From: Cytophagales bacterium WSM2-2
Lineage (GTDB): Bacteria > Bacteroidota > Bacteroidia > Cytophagales > Cyclobacteriaceae
Reading direction: 5' to 3'
Length of the DNA stretch: 64,000 nucleotides
NCBI GenBank assembly: GCA_015472025.1
Contig: BNHL01000001.1
Location: forward strand, 3,088,001-3,152,000
Shown here: positions 1 through 9,302 of the stretch, piece after piece
Layout of the letters: every line of letters starts with the position of its first letter
Numbering within the stretch: the first letter of the stretch is position 1
Notes under the pieces: generated by a model
Seen by the model: only the letters and a program-made list of their open reading frames with translations
What the model was told of the DNA's origin: nothing
Database searches by the model: none
Translations under genes and position numbers: made by a program

Positions 1-255
1 AAACAACGCATTACTTTCACGGGCTAAAATATACAATCACAAAAGTATTGAAGTTACCCCATGTTAATTGGTACAGATGTCTCAAATGGTAGGATATTCA
101 TTTCAGTATACCGGCTTACTTAGTATACACCACATATCACGGGAGTAAAGTGCAGGCGTTACTGATCCGTTCAATTGCGGACATCAGGCTCAATCCAGCA
201 TAAATTCGTGTATATTCGTTTGCAGTCATAATTTTTTCAAGATGATTAACTACAA

Positions 256-882
256 ATGTCGAGTGAATTAAGCGAGTTGTTTCCCCAGTTCGATGCCGGG
301 CTTATTGAAGACCTGGAGAAGGTCGGGCAATTAGTAGATTTCGAAGAAGGAGATGTCCTGATAAGACCGGGACAATACCTGACCACTTCACTCTTAATCC
401 TTGATGGTCATGTTAAGATCTATCGTGAAGGTGGCGATGGCGATGAGATTTTTCTGTACTTCCTGGAGCAAGGAAATTCCTGTGCTCTTTCCATGATCTG
501 TAGCATCAATAATGAAGTAAGTTCCTTGAAGGGGGTGGCCATGACTAAGGGAAAAGCATTGTTAATCCCAGTTCAGCATATGGAACTCCTGGTAAGAGAG
601 CATCGGCAATGGATGTATTTTCTTCTGGAGACATACAGGTCAAAATTCAATGAATTGATTGAGGTGGTTGACCAAGTGGTCTTTGATTCGATGGACAAAA
701 AACTGGAGTCTTATCTTGAGCGTATGTTTGAGACTTCGGGAAATAAAATAACTATTACACATCAGGAGATTGCTAACGACCTCAACTCATCGCGGGAAGT
801 TATTTCCCGTCTGCTCAAGAAACTGGAATCACAAAAGAGAATTTCCATTTCGCGTTTTGAAATTACCCGGCTGAATTTTTGA
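256..882 (+). CDS. Crp/Fnr family transcriptional regulator
   Basis: The 208-residue protein has the usual Crp/Fnr layout. An N-terminal cyclic-nucleotide-binding-like beta-roll spans about residues 20-115, a long dimerisation helix about 120-150, and a C-terminal winged helix about 150-205. The recognition helix carries NSSREVISRLLKKLE. The N-terminal four-Cys cluster of oxygen-sensing FNR is absent; only two Cys (in NSCALSMIC) lie in the beta-roll, so the ligand is unknown. It is a single gene 150 bp upstream of an efflux operon in the same orientation. A perfect CRP-type palindrome lies between them at 971-986, so it probably controls that operon; this is inference. The ATG start at 256 has no Shine-Dalgarno sequence, as is usual in Bacteroidota. 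Confidence 0.9.
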   Translation: MSSELSELFPQFDAGLIEDLEKVGQLVDFEEGDVLIRPGQYLTTSLLILDGHVKIYREGGDGDEIFLYFLEQGNSCALSMICSINNEVSSLKGVAMTKGKALLIPVQHMELLVREHRQWMYFLLETYRSKFNELIEVVDQVVFDSMDKKLESYLERMFETSGNKITITHQEIANDLNSSREVISRLLKKLESQKRISISRFEITRLNF

Positions 883-970
883 GTTTAAAATTGATTTAAA
901 ATCCCCTCCTTACGCCCGTCAGGCTTAATAACTAATTTTTAACAACGCATTTTGTTGAAAAAACCGTGAG

Positions 971-986
971 TGTGATTCAGGTCACA
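971..986. promoter_or_regulatory. CRP/FNR-type operator upstream of efflux operon
   Basis: The sequence reads TGTGA-TTCAGG-TCACA: two perfect 5-bp half-sites separated by 6 bp, identical in form to the Escherichia coli CRP consensus. It lies 89 bp downstream of the Crp/Fnr gene stop and about 20 bp upstream of a weak -7-like TATACTTTCG at 1006-1015. Binding by the adjacent regulator is inferred, not shown. Confidence 0.55.
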
Positions 987-1015
987 TTCGGAGCTACGCG
1001 GTGCCTATACTTTCG

Positions 1016-1033
1016 TGACAAATTTAATTGTCA
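1016..1033. promoter_or_regulatory. Palindrome overlapping the tolC-like start
   Basis: TGACAA-ATTTAA-TTGTCA has perfect 6-bp arms around a 6-bp centre and ends on the first base of the ATG at 1033. It could be a second repressor-type operator or a small leader hairpin. Nothing in the sequence tells these apart. Confidence 0.35.
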
Positions 1034-2352
1034 TGACGAAAGGAATATTTTGCTTGCTAGGACTTATTCTCAGCAATAGTATCCAGGCGCAGGATACGGT
1101 GAAACTGCAGCTACACGAAGCGCTTGAGGCAGTTGCAAAGAGTAATAGTGAAATTCTACTGGCCACAATTGATCGCGCCAGCGCTGTTGCCAAATTCAAT
1201 CAAACCAACGCCATTTTTCTTCCACAGGTGAACCTTAGTTATACCGCTATGGTCACCAACAATCCATTAAATGCGTTTGGGTTCAAACTTCAACAGCAAT
1301 CGGTTGCTCAATCTGATTTCAACCCGGCATTGTTAAACGATCCACCGACTACTCAAAATTATATGGCTAAGATCGAGTTGAGTCAACCACTCATTAATCT
1401 CGACATGGTCTATCAACGCAGGGCTGCTGGGCAACAAATTGATGTTTACCATTATAAAGTAAAACGAACAAAAGAATACCTGAGGTTCGAGGTGCAGAAA
1501 GCCTATGCCTCCCTTCAACTGGCGCATCAAGCAGTAACAGTTTTAATAGAGTCGCTAAACACAGTTACTCGTCTTTATGAGTCGTCAAAAAATTATTTTG
1601 AAAAAGGCTACTTACAAAAGTCAGATTTACTCCAAGTACAGGTTCAGGTAGCTATGGTGGAGAGTAAGTTGGCTGAAGCGAAGAGCAGCGTTCGCAATGC
1701 CTCCGACTTCCTAAGTCTGTTGATGGGCGTCAAGAGCGGGCCTGTTTATGCCGTTGCTCCATTAGAGAAAAATGCTTCAGTAGACAGTATTGAAACGCAG
1801 GTGCCGGAAGACAGGGCAGATTTTAAAGTGCTGCAGTCGGCACTGCAGGCTCAAGAGTCAGTAATACGCTCAAGCAAGATTGCAGCTCTCCCCAAACTGA
1901 ATGCTTTCGCCAACTACATGTTCAATGATAAGGCAGCTTTTGGTTTCGCTTCGAATGCTTACCTGGTTGGAGCGCAGTTTTCCTGGAACCTGTTTGAAGG
2001 AACGTCCCGGCATTACAGAACAAGTGAGCAAAAATTGACACATGCAAAAATTAAACAACAGCTGAACTACCAAAAGGAACAAAGTCAATTGGAATTGAAT
2101 AGGGCTACCCGGCAGCTAAAGGATGCGCAATATGCGATACTGCAACATGAAACTTCGGTGAGGCAGACTGCTGAAGCATTGCGAATTGTACAAGACCGTT
2201 TTGATCAGGGATTAGCTTCAGCTAATGACGTATTGCGCTCTCAATCTTCTCTTTCGGAACAAAAACTGCTGCTGACTGAGTCCGTCTTCAAATACAACAC
2301 GACACTCGCGCATATCCGATTCATGGTATCTCTTTCTCAAGAAAATAATTAA
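1033..2352 (+). CDS. TolC family outer-membrane efflux channel
   Basis: The protein of about 439 residues is an outer-membrane channel of the TolC/OprM family. Its N-terminus, MTKGIFCLLGLILSNSIQAQD, is a Sec signal peptide, which is why ATG 1033 is preferred over the in-frame GTG at 1015. Two internally similar halves, each with long amphipathic helices rich in Gln, Ala, Leu and Ser, form the alpha-barrel (about residues 130-230 and 330-430); the beta-barrel strands lie between them. It is the first gene of a three-gene RND operon: the stop is 5 bp before the adaptor gene. It would connect the periplasmic adaptor and inner-membrane pump to the exterior. The substrate cannot be deduced. Confidence 0.9.
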   Translation: MTKGIFCLLGLILSNSIQAQDTVKLQLHEALEAVAKSNSEILLATIDRASAVAKFNQTNAIFLPQVNLSYTAMVTNNPLNAFGFKLQQQSVAQSDFNPALLNDPPTTQNYMAKIELSQPLINLDMVYQRRAAGQQIDVYHYKVKRTKEYLRFEVQKAYASLQLAHQAVTVLIESLNTVTRLYESSKNYFEKGYLQKSDLLQVQVQVAMVESKLAEAKSSVRNASDFLSLLMGVKSGPVYAVAPLEKNASVDSIETQVPEDRADFKVLQSALQAQESVIRSSKIAALPKLNAFANYMFNDKAAFGFASNAYLVGAQFSWNLFEGTSRHYRTSEQKLTHAKIKQQLNYQKEQSQLELNRATRQLKDAQYAILQHETSVRQTAEALRIVQDRFDQGLASANDVLRSQSSLSEQKLLLTESVFKYNTTLAHIRFMVSLSQENN

Positions 2353-2357
2353 TCCAT

Positions 2358-3449
2358 ATGAAAATTAAATTTTATCAGTCGGTAGGACTCATTGTCTTTA
2401 CCGGCATTGTACTGTCCTCTTGCGTGGACGAAAACAAAAGCGAGGAATTGCAGCATGATAGTGCGGTTGCTGTCCAGGTGGGAATTCCTGTCAGACGCTC
2501 TGACGAGAACATCGCGATCAGTGGCCAAATTGAATCGCGGGAAACAGCGATCGTCAGCACGCGTGTCATGGGATTCATTTCAAATATCCCGGTAAAACTC
2601 GGAGACCGTGTTCGAAAAGGTCAACTGCTGGTGTCCATTAGTGACAACGACATAAGAGCAAAAGTTGCTCAGGCCGAGGCCATGATCTCCGAAGCTCAGT
2701 CCGCTTTGGCGGATGCACAAAAAGACAATGAGCGATACGAAGAACTGCATCGGAAGCAAAGCGCTTCAACCAAAGAACTTGAGAATATCACTCTTCATTA
2801 TAAATCGGTACAGTCTAAGCTGGAGACGGCCCGACAAATGAAAAATGAAGCCAATGCGATGCTAGCTTACACGAATTTGATGGCTCCTTTTGATGGTGTG
2901 GTGACACAGGTCAACGCAGATTCGGGGAGTATGGCAAATCCGGGAATGCCAATACTTTCAGTGGAACGGAATGATCACCTGGTCAAAGCATATGTTTCCG
3001 AAGAAGAAGTTGGCAAATTAAAAAACGGTATGATTGCTGATGTCCTTGTCAAATCCATTGGCAAGCTACTGAAAGGAAAAATTTCGGAGATCAGTCCTTC
3101 TTCACAATTCACCGGTGGGCAGTTCCTCATAAAAATCCTTGTACTGGAAAATGAAAACGCAACCCTGTTTTCGGGAATGGATGTCAGTGTGAGTATCAGG
3201 ACGAAAGATGATGCTACCGTAGTGCGACTATTTGTGCCTGCTTCGGCTATCGTAAACAAAGATCAGTTGTCGGGCCTTTACACGGTCACCGATGACCAGA
3301 CTGCTCAATTGCGATGGCTTAAACTGGGAAAGGAATCGAATGGCGAGGTAGAAGTTCTATCGGGGCTGAGTCCCGGTGAAATGTTCATCACGCAAAGTGA
3401 AGGCAGGCTGTATAGCGGAGTAGCTGTTAAGGTGGCATCAATCAATTGA
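2358..3449 (+). CDS. RND efflux periplasmic adaptor (HlyD/MFP family lipoprotein)
   Basis: A 363-residue membrane fusion protein linking an RND pump to a TolC channel. The N-terminus ends in a lipobox (VLSSC), so it is probably a lipoprotein anchored in the inner membrane. In order it has a first barrel-sandwich half (about 50-95, with GDRVRKGQLLVSISDND), a helical hairpin (about 95-160), a second lipoyl half (about 160-195, MAPFDGVVTQVNAD), a beta-barrel (about 200-280) and a membrane-proximal domain. It lies between the channel gene (5-bp gap) and the pump gene (13-bp gap), which fixes its role. Confidence 0.93.
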   Translation: MKIKFYQSVGLIVFTGIVLSSCVDENKSEELQHDSAVAVQVGIPVRRSDENIAISGQIESRETAIVSTRVMGFISNIPVKLGDRVRKGQLLVSISDNDIRAKVAQAEAMISEAQSALADAQKDNERYEELHRKQSASTKELENITLHYKSVQSKLETARQMKNEANAMLAYTNLMAPFDGVVTQVNADSGSMANPGMPILSVERNDHLVKAYVSEEEVGKLKNGMIADVLVKSIGKLLKGKISEISPSSQFTGGQFLIKILVLENENATLFSGMDVSVSIRTKDDATVVRLFVPASAIVNKDQLSGLYTVTDDQTAQLRWLKLGKESNGEVEVLSGLSPGEMFITQSEGRLYSGVAVKVASIN

Positions 3450-3462
3450 AATTGACAACAAC

Positions 3463-6400
3463 ATGAAAGGTTTATCGGGAAGTATTGCAAAAGCTTTTAT
3501 CCAGTCAAAGCTTACACTCTTATTAATGTTTGCCTTCCTCCTTATTGGAGGATACAGTACCCTTTTCATTCCACGTGAAGAAGAGCCGCAGATTGAAGTT
3601 CCTACAGCTGACATCTTTGTACAGTACCCGGGCGCTTCGCCAAAAGAAGTGGAAGCACGCGTTTCACAGCCGCTCGAAAAAATAATTTCGAATATTAAAG
3701 GAGTGGAGTATGTGTATTCTACTTCCATGTCCGGCCAGGCTATGATCATTGCGCAGTTCTATGTAGGAGAGGATATGGAGCGATCGCTCGTAAAACTTTA
3801 CAGCGAGCTACTTAAGAATATGGACAAGATGCCCTCAGGGGTTTCGATGCCATTGATCAAAACCCGTACAGTCGATGATGTTCCGGTTCTCGGATTGACC
3901 TTGTGGAGTGAAAAGCACAATGATCACGACTTGAAACAATTGGGACAAGTACTGACTAATGAAATAAAAAAAGTACCCGATGTCGCGTCTGTCAATATTA
4001 TCGGAGGCAGGAGCCGTCAGGTAAGCGTGACGATGGATAAAGATAAAATGGTGCAAAACCGTGTTGACTTTCTGTCGGTGGCGAAACAAATTCAGGGAAG
4101 CAACATGCAATTGCAAGCCGGCAATATGGTGCGATCCGATTCGGTCTTTTTTATTGAAGCGGGAAATTTCATCAGCGAGGTGAGCGAAGTCGGGAACCTG
4201 ATCATCGGCACCAATCAAGGGAGACCTGTGTACCTGAAGCAAGTAGCCACCATTCAGGATGGGCCTGAGCGGCCTCAGCAATACGTGTTTTATGGCAATG
4301 GCCCGTCTGGTGACAAAGTAAAATTCAATTCGCAATATCTCGCAGTCACATTATCGATTTCCAAAAAGAAAGGGGCTGACGCCATGAAACTCTCCGGCCA
4401 CATCTTAAATGCGGTTGAAAAAACAAGAGGCGGATTAATTCCATCGGAAGTTCAGGTCACGGTCACGCGAAACTATGGAGAAACGGCTTCTGAAAAAGTA
4501 TCTGAACTTTTACTTCATCTCGCGGTGGCGATCATAGCTGTTTCGGGTTTTGTGATGTTGGCTATGGGATGGCGTGGCGGACTGGTTGTCTTCTTGTCGG
4601 TGCCGGTTACTTTTGCGCTGACACTGTTCAGTTATTACCTGCTGGACTATACCCTAAACCGCATCACACTTTTTGCATTGGTGTTTATCACGGGAATTGT
4701 GGTCGATGACTCAATTATCATAGCCGAGAACATGCACCGGCATTTCAAAATGAAGCGCCTGTCATTCATGAAGGCAGCGATGTTCGCGATCAATGAAGTC
4801 GGGAATCCAACAATCCTGGCAACATTCACGGTGATTGCTGCTGTGTTGCCGATGGCTTTTGTGTCGGGAATGTCCGGGCCTTACCTGAGCCCGATGCCCA
4901 TCGGAGCATCGATAGCCATGATGCTCTCACTAATTGTCGCGCTCACACTTACGCCTTACCTGGGGTATCTTTTTTTGATAGAAAAAGGACATTCGCAGAA
5001 AAAGGAATCGCTACCCGAACATTCAAAAGTCTACAAACTGTACAACGCTGTTCTTCTTCCGATGCTGGAGACACGTTGGAAGCGCTGGGCATTTATTTTA
5101 GGAACCGTAGTCGTGTTATTGGGCTCAATGTCATTCTTCTATATGAAATGGGTGACGGTAAAAATGCTTCCGTTCGACAACAAGAGTGAATTCCAGGTGG
5201 TGATTGACATGCCCGAAGGCACAACACTGGAAAGGACATATGCAGTGACTCAGGAGATAGCCACTTTTTTATCAGGCCAGGAATTGGTTAAGAATTATCA
5301 GGGGTACGTGGGCACAGCGAGCCCGATCAGTTTCAATGGACTAATTCGTCATTATGATTTGCGCACGGGACAAAATGTGGCCGACATCCAGGTGAATCTG
5401 GTACACAAAAAAGAACGAAGTATTCAAAGTCACGAGATCGTGAAGCAGCTTCGTACAGCTGTGCAATCCATTGGTAAAAAATACAAGGCGAATATTAAAA
5501 TGGTAGAAATTCCGCCCGGACCTCCCGTACTGGCAACTATTGTAGCTGAGGTCTACGGACCGGATTATTCTGAACAGATTAAAATTGCAGAGCAGCTCAA
5601 ATCGCTGGTTGCAAAAACGGAAGGAGTTGTTGACATCGACTGGATGGCGGAAGATGATCAAACCGAATTCCGGCTGGAAGTCGACAAAGATAAGGCGATG
5701 CGCTTTGGGGTAGCTCCCGCTCAAATAGCAGCGACTTTGAATGCTGCGTTGTCAAACATGCCCGTGGGCGTGCTACACGACCCTGTGTCTTACGATCCTG
5801 TAAACATTGTGTTGCAAATGAGCGATGCTGACAAAGGAAGCATGGAGGAAATCAAAAACCTGAATGTGCTCAATCACCTGGGAATACCGATGCCTATCGG
5901 GCAATTCGTTCACATTGCTAAAAGTGTAAAAGACAAAACCATCTACAGGAAAAATCAGCAACGAGTTGTTTTTGTACTTGCCGACCTTGCTGGCAGACTT
6001 GAAGGTCCCTTTTATGCTATGATGGATATTTCAGAAAAACTGAAGGGCATTAGCCTGCCGAAGGGGTATGAATTAAAAGAGTCATATCATGGGGAACCGG
6101 AACCCGGAGAGAATTATACACTGAAATGGGATGGTGAATGGCAGATCACATATGCAATGTTTCGCGACCTGGGACTTGCCTTCGCTGTAGTGCTCGTTGT
6201 TATTTATATGCTCATCGTGGGATGGTTCCAGGATTTTAAAGTACCATTTGTGATGCTTGCACCTATTCCTTTGTCAATGATTGGCATTGTGCTTGGTCAC
6301 TGGATGCTTTCTGCCTATTTCACTGCCACTTCGATGATCGGATTTATTGCGCTGGCAGGTGTGATGGTTCGCAATTCTGTTTTGCTGATCGACTTCGTCA

Positions 6401-6669
6401 ATATCCGGCTGCAAGAGGGCGTTCCTTTAAAGCAAGCAATTATCGAGGCAGGAGCTGTTCGCATCACACCCATCCTGTTAACAGCCGGAGCTGTAGCCGT
6501 TGGTGCCATTATAATTTTATTTGATCCGATATTCCAGGGATTGGCCATTTCATTCCTGGGTGGAACCATCACGTCAACATTTCTTACGTTGTTGGTCGTG
6601 CCACTGATCTATTTCAGAATGATGAGGATCAAGATGAAGACACAAAGTAATGCGAGACCGATTTTGTAA
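3463..6669 (+). CDS. RND efflux transporter permease (AcrB/HAE1-like)
   Basis: The 1068-residue pump has normal RND length and duplicated topology. TM1 lies near residues 13-32, followed by a large periplasmic porter domain. TM2-6 lie about 345-500, with TGIVVDDSIIIAEN in TM4 carrying the paired Asp of the proton relay. A second porter loop follows, and the last TM bundle lies about 880-1050. It uses proton motive force to export substrates through the adaptor and channel encoded just upstream. The acidic TM4 pair and lack of Met-rich clusters favour an organic-compound exporter of the HAE1 type over a CusA metal pump, but the substrate is not determined. Confidence 0.94.
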   Translation: MKGLSGSIAKAFIQSKLTLLLMFAFLLIGGYSTLFIPREEEPQIEVPTADIFVQYPGASPKEVEARVSQPLEKIISNIKGVEYVYSTSMSGQAMIIAQFYVGEDMERSLVKLYSELLKNMDKMPSGVSMPLIKTRTVDDVPVLGLTLWSEKHNDHDLKQLGQVLTNEIKKVPDVASVNIIGGRSRQVSVTMDKDKMVQNRVDFLSVAKQIQGSNMQLQAGNMVRSDSVFFIEAGNFISEVSEVGNLIIGTNQGRPVYLKQVATIQDGPERPQQYVFYGNGPSGDKVKFNSQYLAVTLSISKKKGADAMKLSGHILNAVEKTRGGLIPSEVQVTVTRNYGETASEKVSELLLHLAVAIIAVSGFVMLAMGWRGGLVVFLSVPVTFALTLFSYYLLDYTLNRITLFALVFITGIVVDDSIIIAENMHRHFKMKRLSFMKAAMFAINEVGNPTILATFTVIAAVLPMAFVSGMSGPYLSPMPIGASIAMMLSLIVALTLTPYLGYLFLIEKGHSQKKESLPEHSKVYKLYNAVLLPMLETRWKRWAFILGTVVVLLGSMSFFYMKWVTVKMLPFDNKSEFQVVIDMPEGTTLERTYAVTQEIATFLSGQELVKNYQGYVGTASPISFNGLIRHYDLRTGQNVADIQVNLVHKKERSIQSHEIVKQLRTAVQSIGKKYKANIKMVEIPPGPPVLATIVAEVYGPDYSEQIKIAEQLKSLVAKTEGVVDIDWMAEDDQTEFRLEVDKDKAMRFGVAPAQIAATLNAALSNMPVGVLHDPVSYDPVNIVLQMSDADKGSMEEIKNLNVLNHLGIPMPIGQFVHIAKSVKDKTIYRKNQQRVVFVLADLAGRLEGPFYAMMDISEKLKGISLPKGYELKESYHGEPEPGENYTLKWDGEWQITYAMFRDLGLAFAVVLVVIYMLIVGWFQDFKVPFVMLAPIPLSMIGIVLGHWMLSAYFTATSMIGFIALAGVMVRNSVLLIDFVNIRLQEGVPLKQAIIEAGAVRITPILLTAGAVAVGAIIILFDPIFQGLAISFLGGTITSTFLTLLVVPLIYFRMMRIKMKTQSNARPIL

Positions 6670-6704
6670 GATTCCCCATCGCTAAAACTTGATTAAATTT
6701 ATGA

Positions 6705-7298
6705 ATGGCTAGAATGCTTCTCGGAGAGAGAATAACCAGTTTAAGAAAAAGCAAAGGCATGTCTCAGGAACTTCTGGCTGAGAATTCCAACGTTTCACTT
6801 CGAACCATTCAGCGTATTGAAGCGGGCGCGGCCGCGCCACGACTTCATACGATTAAAACATTGGCTGATGCGTTGGGAGTACCGGTAGAAGAATTTATTT
6901 CAGCTCCTGAAAATAATGAGTTGAATCAAAGCGATGTTGACGGACTCATGCAGATAAACTTTTCTGCGTTAGCCGGACTTCTGATACCTCTGAGCAACAT
7001 AGTCCTGGCTGTGCTCATCTGGCAAAAGAACAAAGCACTTCCGTTGGTCAATGTGATGGGAAGAAAAATCATCAGCTTCCAGATTATCTGGACGTTGGCA
7101 ACGCTCCTGGTCGTCTTTCTTATTCCGCTTATTCAGTACAGTATCCTCAAGTCTTATGTTATTGGCCGTTTTCCGCCTACCATAATCGTGGTCTATGTCA
7201 CCATGCTTATTATGAATGTGCTGTGCATTGTGAGGGCGGCACGGCAACTCCAAAATGGAAAATCAGATATCTATACTTTCGTTCCAACGCTGTTCTGA
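6705..7298 (+). CDS. XRE-type HTH regulator with membrane domain
   Basis: A 197-residue two-part protein. Residues about 5-65 form a Cro/C1-type helix-turn-helix (GERITSLRKSKGMSQELLAENSNV begins the domain, with RTIQRIEAG as the recognition part). After a short linker, residues about 90-185 contain three to four hydrophobic helices resembling the DUF4870-type tail seen on many Bacteroidota XRE proteins. A membrane-tethered regulator is likely. It begins 35 bp after the RND pump stop, so co-transcription is possible but no shared function is evident. ATG 6705 places the HTH at the extreme N-terminus as expected. Confidence 0.85.
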   Translation: MARMLLGERITSLRKSKGMSQELLAENSNVSLRTIQRIEAGAAAPRLHTIKTLADALGVPVEEFISAPENNELNQSDVDGLMQINFSALAGLLIPLSNIVLAVLIWQKNKALPLVNVMGRKIISFQIIWTLATLLVVFLIPLIQYSILKSYVIGRFPPTIIVVYVTMLIMNVLCIVRAARQLQNGKSDIYTFVPTLF

Positions 7299-7392
7299 AC
7301 GGTTTCCGCTGTAGTTGCGCAAGAATGACGTAGTAATGGCGGCATATTTCCCGTCCAGGTCCCCCCATTTTTGCAGCGATAACATTTCTGTC

Positions 7393-8244
7393 ATGAAAAG
7401 AATACTTCCTTTTTTAGTCACGATAGTAGTCACGGCTGTTTTAACGGTTGTTACTTTTTTATTCCTCTCGGGAGATGATGATGAAGATCAGGCAAACGTT
7501 ATCAGGACAACAATCAAATCAAACATCCTGGAAGAAGAAAGGGATTTGATCGTTCACTTACCCCGCGGATATGACTCCACCAAAACCTATCCGGTGATGT
7601 ATGTACTGGACGGAGGGTCTCAGGATTGGCACATGGCCAACAAGTTTGATGTTCTAACGAAAGCGGGGTATTCCCCTGAAACAATTATTGTAGGGATACC
7701 GAACATGAGTGCAGAGAACAGAGAGAAGAACCTGACGCCTCCGTTCATGCTCAAAGACAATGATAACCCGGACAGTGGAAAAGGTGAGGCAGACAAATTC
7801 CTGAACTTCATGGAGCGAGAACTTTTTTCATTCATGGAGCACAATTACTCCGCTTCATCGATCAGGTTGATCAGTGGAAATTCACGGGGCGGACTACTGG
7901 CAATGTATTCCTTGTTATATCAACCCAACATGTTCGAGGCCAGATTTTGTTACAGTACTCCCTTTTGGCGGCAAGACAATATCCTGGTCTCTAAAGTAGC
8001 CGGCTTCTTAAAGAGCAAGGACACGCTGGAGACCTTTGTTTATATGAGTGCCGGAGAAAACGAAACAGAGAATATTAAGAACGGGCTAACGAAAATGACA
8101 AAAGCACTTAACGACAATACCCCTGCTGGACTCGTGTCCTATTCGGAATATACACCCCTTGCTACCCATCAAGACAATGCACAGATATCCGCTTCAGCAG
8201 CAATTGCGCGCTGGAGCGGATATCAAAAACAGAAAAGTAAATAA
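7393..8244 (+). CDS. Secreted/membrane-anchored esterase D-like alpha/beta hydrolase
   Basis: About 283 residues from ATG 7393; a longer reading from a TTG at 7315 adds a non-signal-like stretch and is rejected. The N-terminus (MKRILPFLVTIVVTAV...) is a signal anchor. The body is a putative esterase of the IroE/Fes/esterase D fold: YPVMYVLDGG near the oxyanion region, the nucleophile elbow GNSRGG (Ser about 164), and a likely catalytic His in PLATHQDN near the C-terminus. Such proteins hydrolyse esters of siderophores or other small acyl compounds, but the substrate here is unknown. It stands alone between the XRE gene and oppositely oriented lipoprotein genes. Confidence 0.85.
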   Translation: MKRILPFLVTIVVTAVLTVVTFLFLSGDDDEDQANVIRTTIKSNILEEERDLIVHLPRGYDSTKTYPVMYVLDGGSQDWHMANKFDVLTKAGYSPETIIVGIPNMSAENREKNLTPPFMLKDNDNPDSGKGEADKFLNFMERELFSFMEHNYSASSIRLISGNSRGGLLAMYSLLYQPNMFEARFCYSTPFWRQDNILVSKVAGFLKSKDTLETFVYMSAGENETENIKNGLTKMTKALNDNTPAGLVSYSEYTPLATHQDNAQISASAAIARWSGYQKQKSK

Positions 8245-8275
8245 ATTAGATCGAGATCCTTTGAGACTTAACCAG

Positions 8276-8719
8276 CTACTGTGCTGTAAAAATATAAACT
8301 ATCGTAATCGGAGGGCCTTGGGATGTGTCTGTAATGCTCAACTTCAGCGTAGTGGCAGAAAGCTCTGATATGGTCTCTGTTTCAGATGAACCATCCGAAT
8401 GGTTAATTCGCAGCTTTGTTTCGCCATCCTGAAAAGACCAGGTAGCGTTTTCCGTCTGCGGACTGTTAGGATCGCACTTGAGCACACTCTGATCAAAAGT
8501 CACTTTCCCATCTTTGGTAAATTTCATAAGATCGTCCTTTTCACAATCATCAATAACAGAAAAAATATCCACGCCATTGGCAGTGGCGCCTGTGGGCTTC
8601 CAGGTCTTCGCAATAAGTTCTGTTTTTGCAGAAGGTTTGGGATCATCTTTATGACAGGATGAAATTCCAGCTAAGATTAAAATGGCAACAAGACTTAGGA
8701 TGTGTACGGATTTGATCAT
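8276..8719 (-). CDS. Lipocalin-like lipoprotein, copy 2
   Basis: A 147-residue lipoprotein with signal MIKSVHILSLVAILILAGISSC, where the lipobox Cys is followed by HKDDPKPSAK. The mature part resembles lipocalin-like small Bacteroidota proteins: IAKTWKPTGA near the start of the barrel, alternating strands, and a terminal YIFTAQ. It is a tandem paralogue of the gene at 8847-9293, sharing SSCHKDDPKPSAK, the KCDP..PQT segment, ELSATT and the TAQ end. It is the third gene of a minus-strand group led by the dioxygenase-like gene. The ligand is unknown. Confidence 0.8.
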   Translation of the reverse strand: MIKSVHILSLVAILILAGISSCHKDDPKPSAKTELIAKTWKPTGATANGVDIFSVIDDCEKDDLMKFTKDGKVTFDQSVLKCDPNSPQTENATWSFQDGETKLRINHSDGSSETETISELSATTLKLSITDTSQGPPITIVYIFTAQ

Positions 8720-8846
8720 TGGATAAATTTGGTTTTCGAAATTTCCGAACTAGAAACTAAACATCAGGCCGACTTTTGTGCCAATTGATGGTAATCTTGT
8801 TTCAGTACACCTGGAAATTCTCTGCGCCTTTGTCTGGCGTGGATTG

Positions 8847-9293
8847 CTATTGAGCCGTATAGGTAAACTCAAGTTTAATAGTGGTGCCGTTCTGACTGGT
8901 CAAAACTCCTCTTTTCATAGTGGTTGCAGACAGTTCAAAAACATCGAAGAGTTCTATTGTACCACCGGCATGAACTAAAGTCAGTTTTGTATCATTGCTC
9001 GAAAGAGCCCAGGTGCCCGACGCAGTTTGAGGCTCCGCAGGATCACATTTCAGAGGGCCCTTGTCTTCCGAGAATTTCCCGTCTTTTGTAAAAATCTGCA
9101 GGTCGTCCTTGTCACAAGGAACCACATATTGAAATAAATCTGTTCCATCGATTGTATAACCCGTAAACTTCCAGGTCTTCGCAATGAACCCGGCCTTTGC
9201 AGAAGGCTTGGGGTCATCCTTATGACAGGAGGACAACCCGGCAATGATTAAAATAACAACGAGACTTAAGGCGTTCAGGAATTTAGTCATCAA
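8847..9293 (-). CDS. Lipocalin-like lipoprotein, copy 1
   Basis: A 148-residue lipoprotein with lipobox LSSC followed by HKDDPKPSAK and a small beta-rich domain beginning IAKTWKFTGY. It is clearly a tandem duplicate of the downstream gene (8276-8719), with the same signal peptide style, same Cys positions (for example KCDPAEPQT) and same C-terminus. It starts 9 bp after the stop of the secreted intradiol-dioxygenase-like protein, so the two are very likely co-transcribed. A binding or stress role at the outer membrane is plausible for lipocalin-like folds but not shown. Confidence 0.8.
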   Translation of the reverse strand: MMTKFLNALSLVVILIIAGLSSCHKDDPKPSAKAGFIAKTWKFTGYTIDGTDLFQYVVPCDKDDLQIFTKDGKFSEDKGPLKCDPAEPQTASGTWALSSNDTKLTLVHAGGTIELFDVFELSATTMKRGVLTSQNGTTIKLEFTYTAQ

Positions 9294-9302
9294 TGAATTT
9301 GT

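Noticed and set aside
1015..1032. GTG start for the TolC-like gene
   Set aside because: The ATG at 1033 begins a proper signal peptide and the preceding six residues add nothing.
3835..4335. 166-residue minus-strand frame inside the RND pump gene
   Set aside because: It is a shadow of a well-supported 1068-residue pump and has no recognisable domain.
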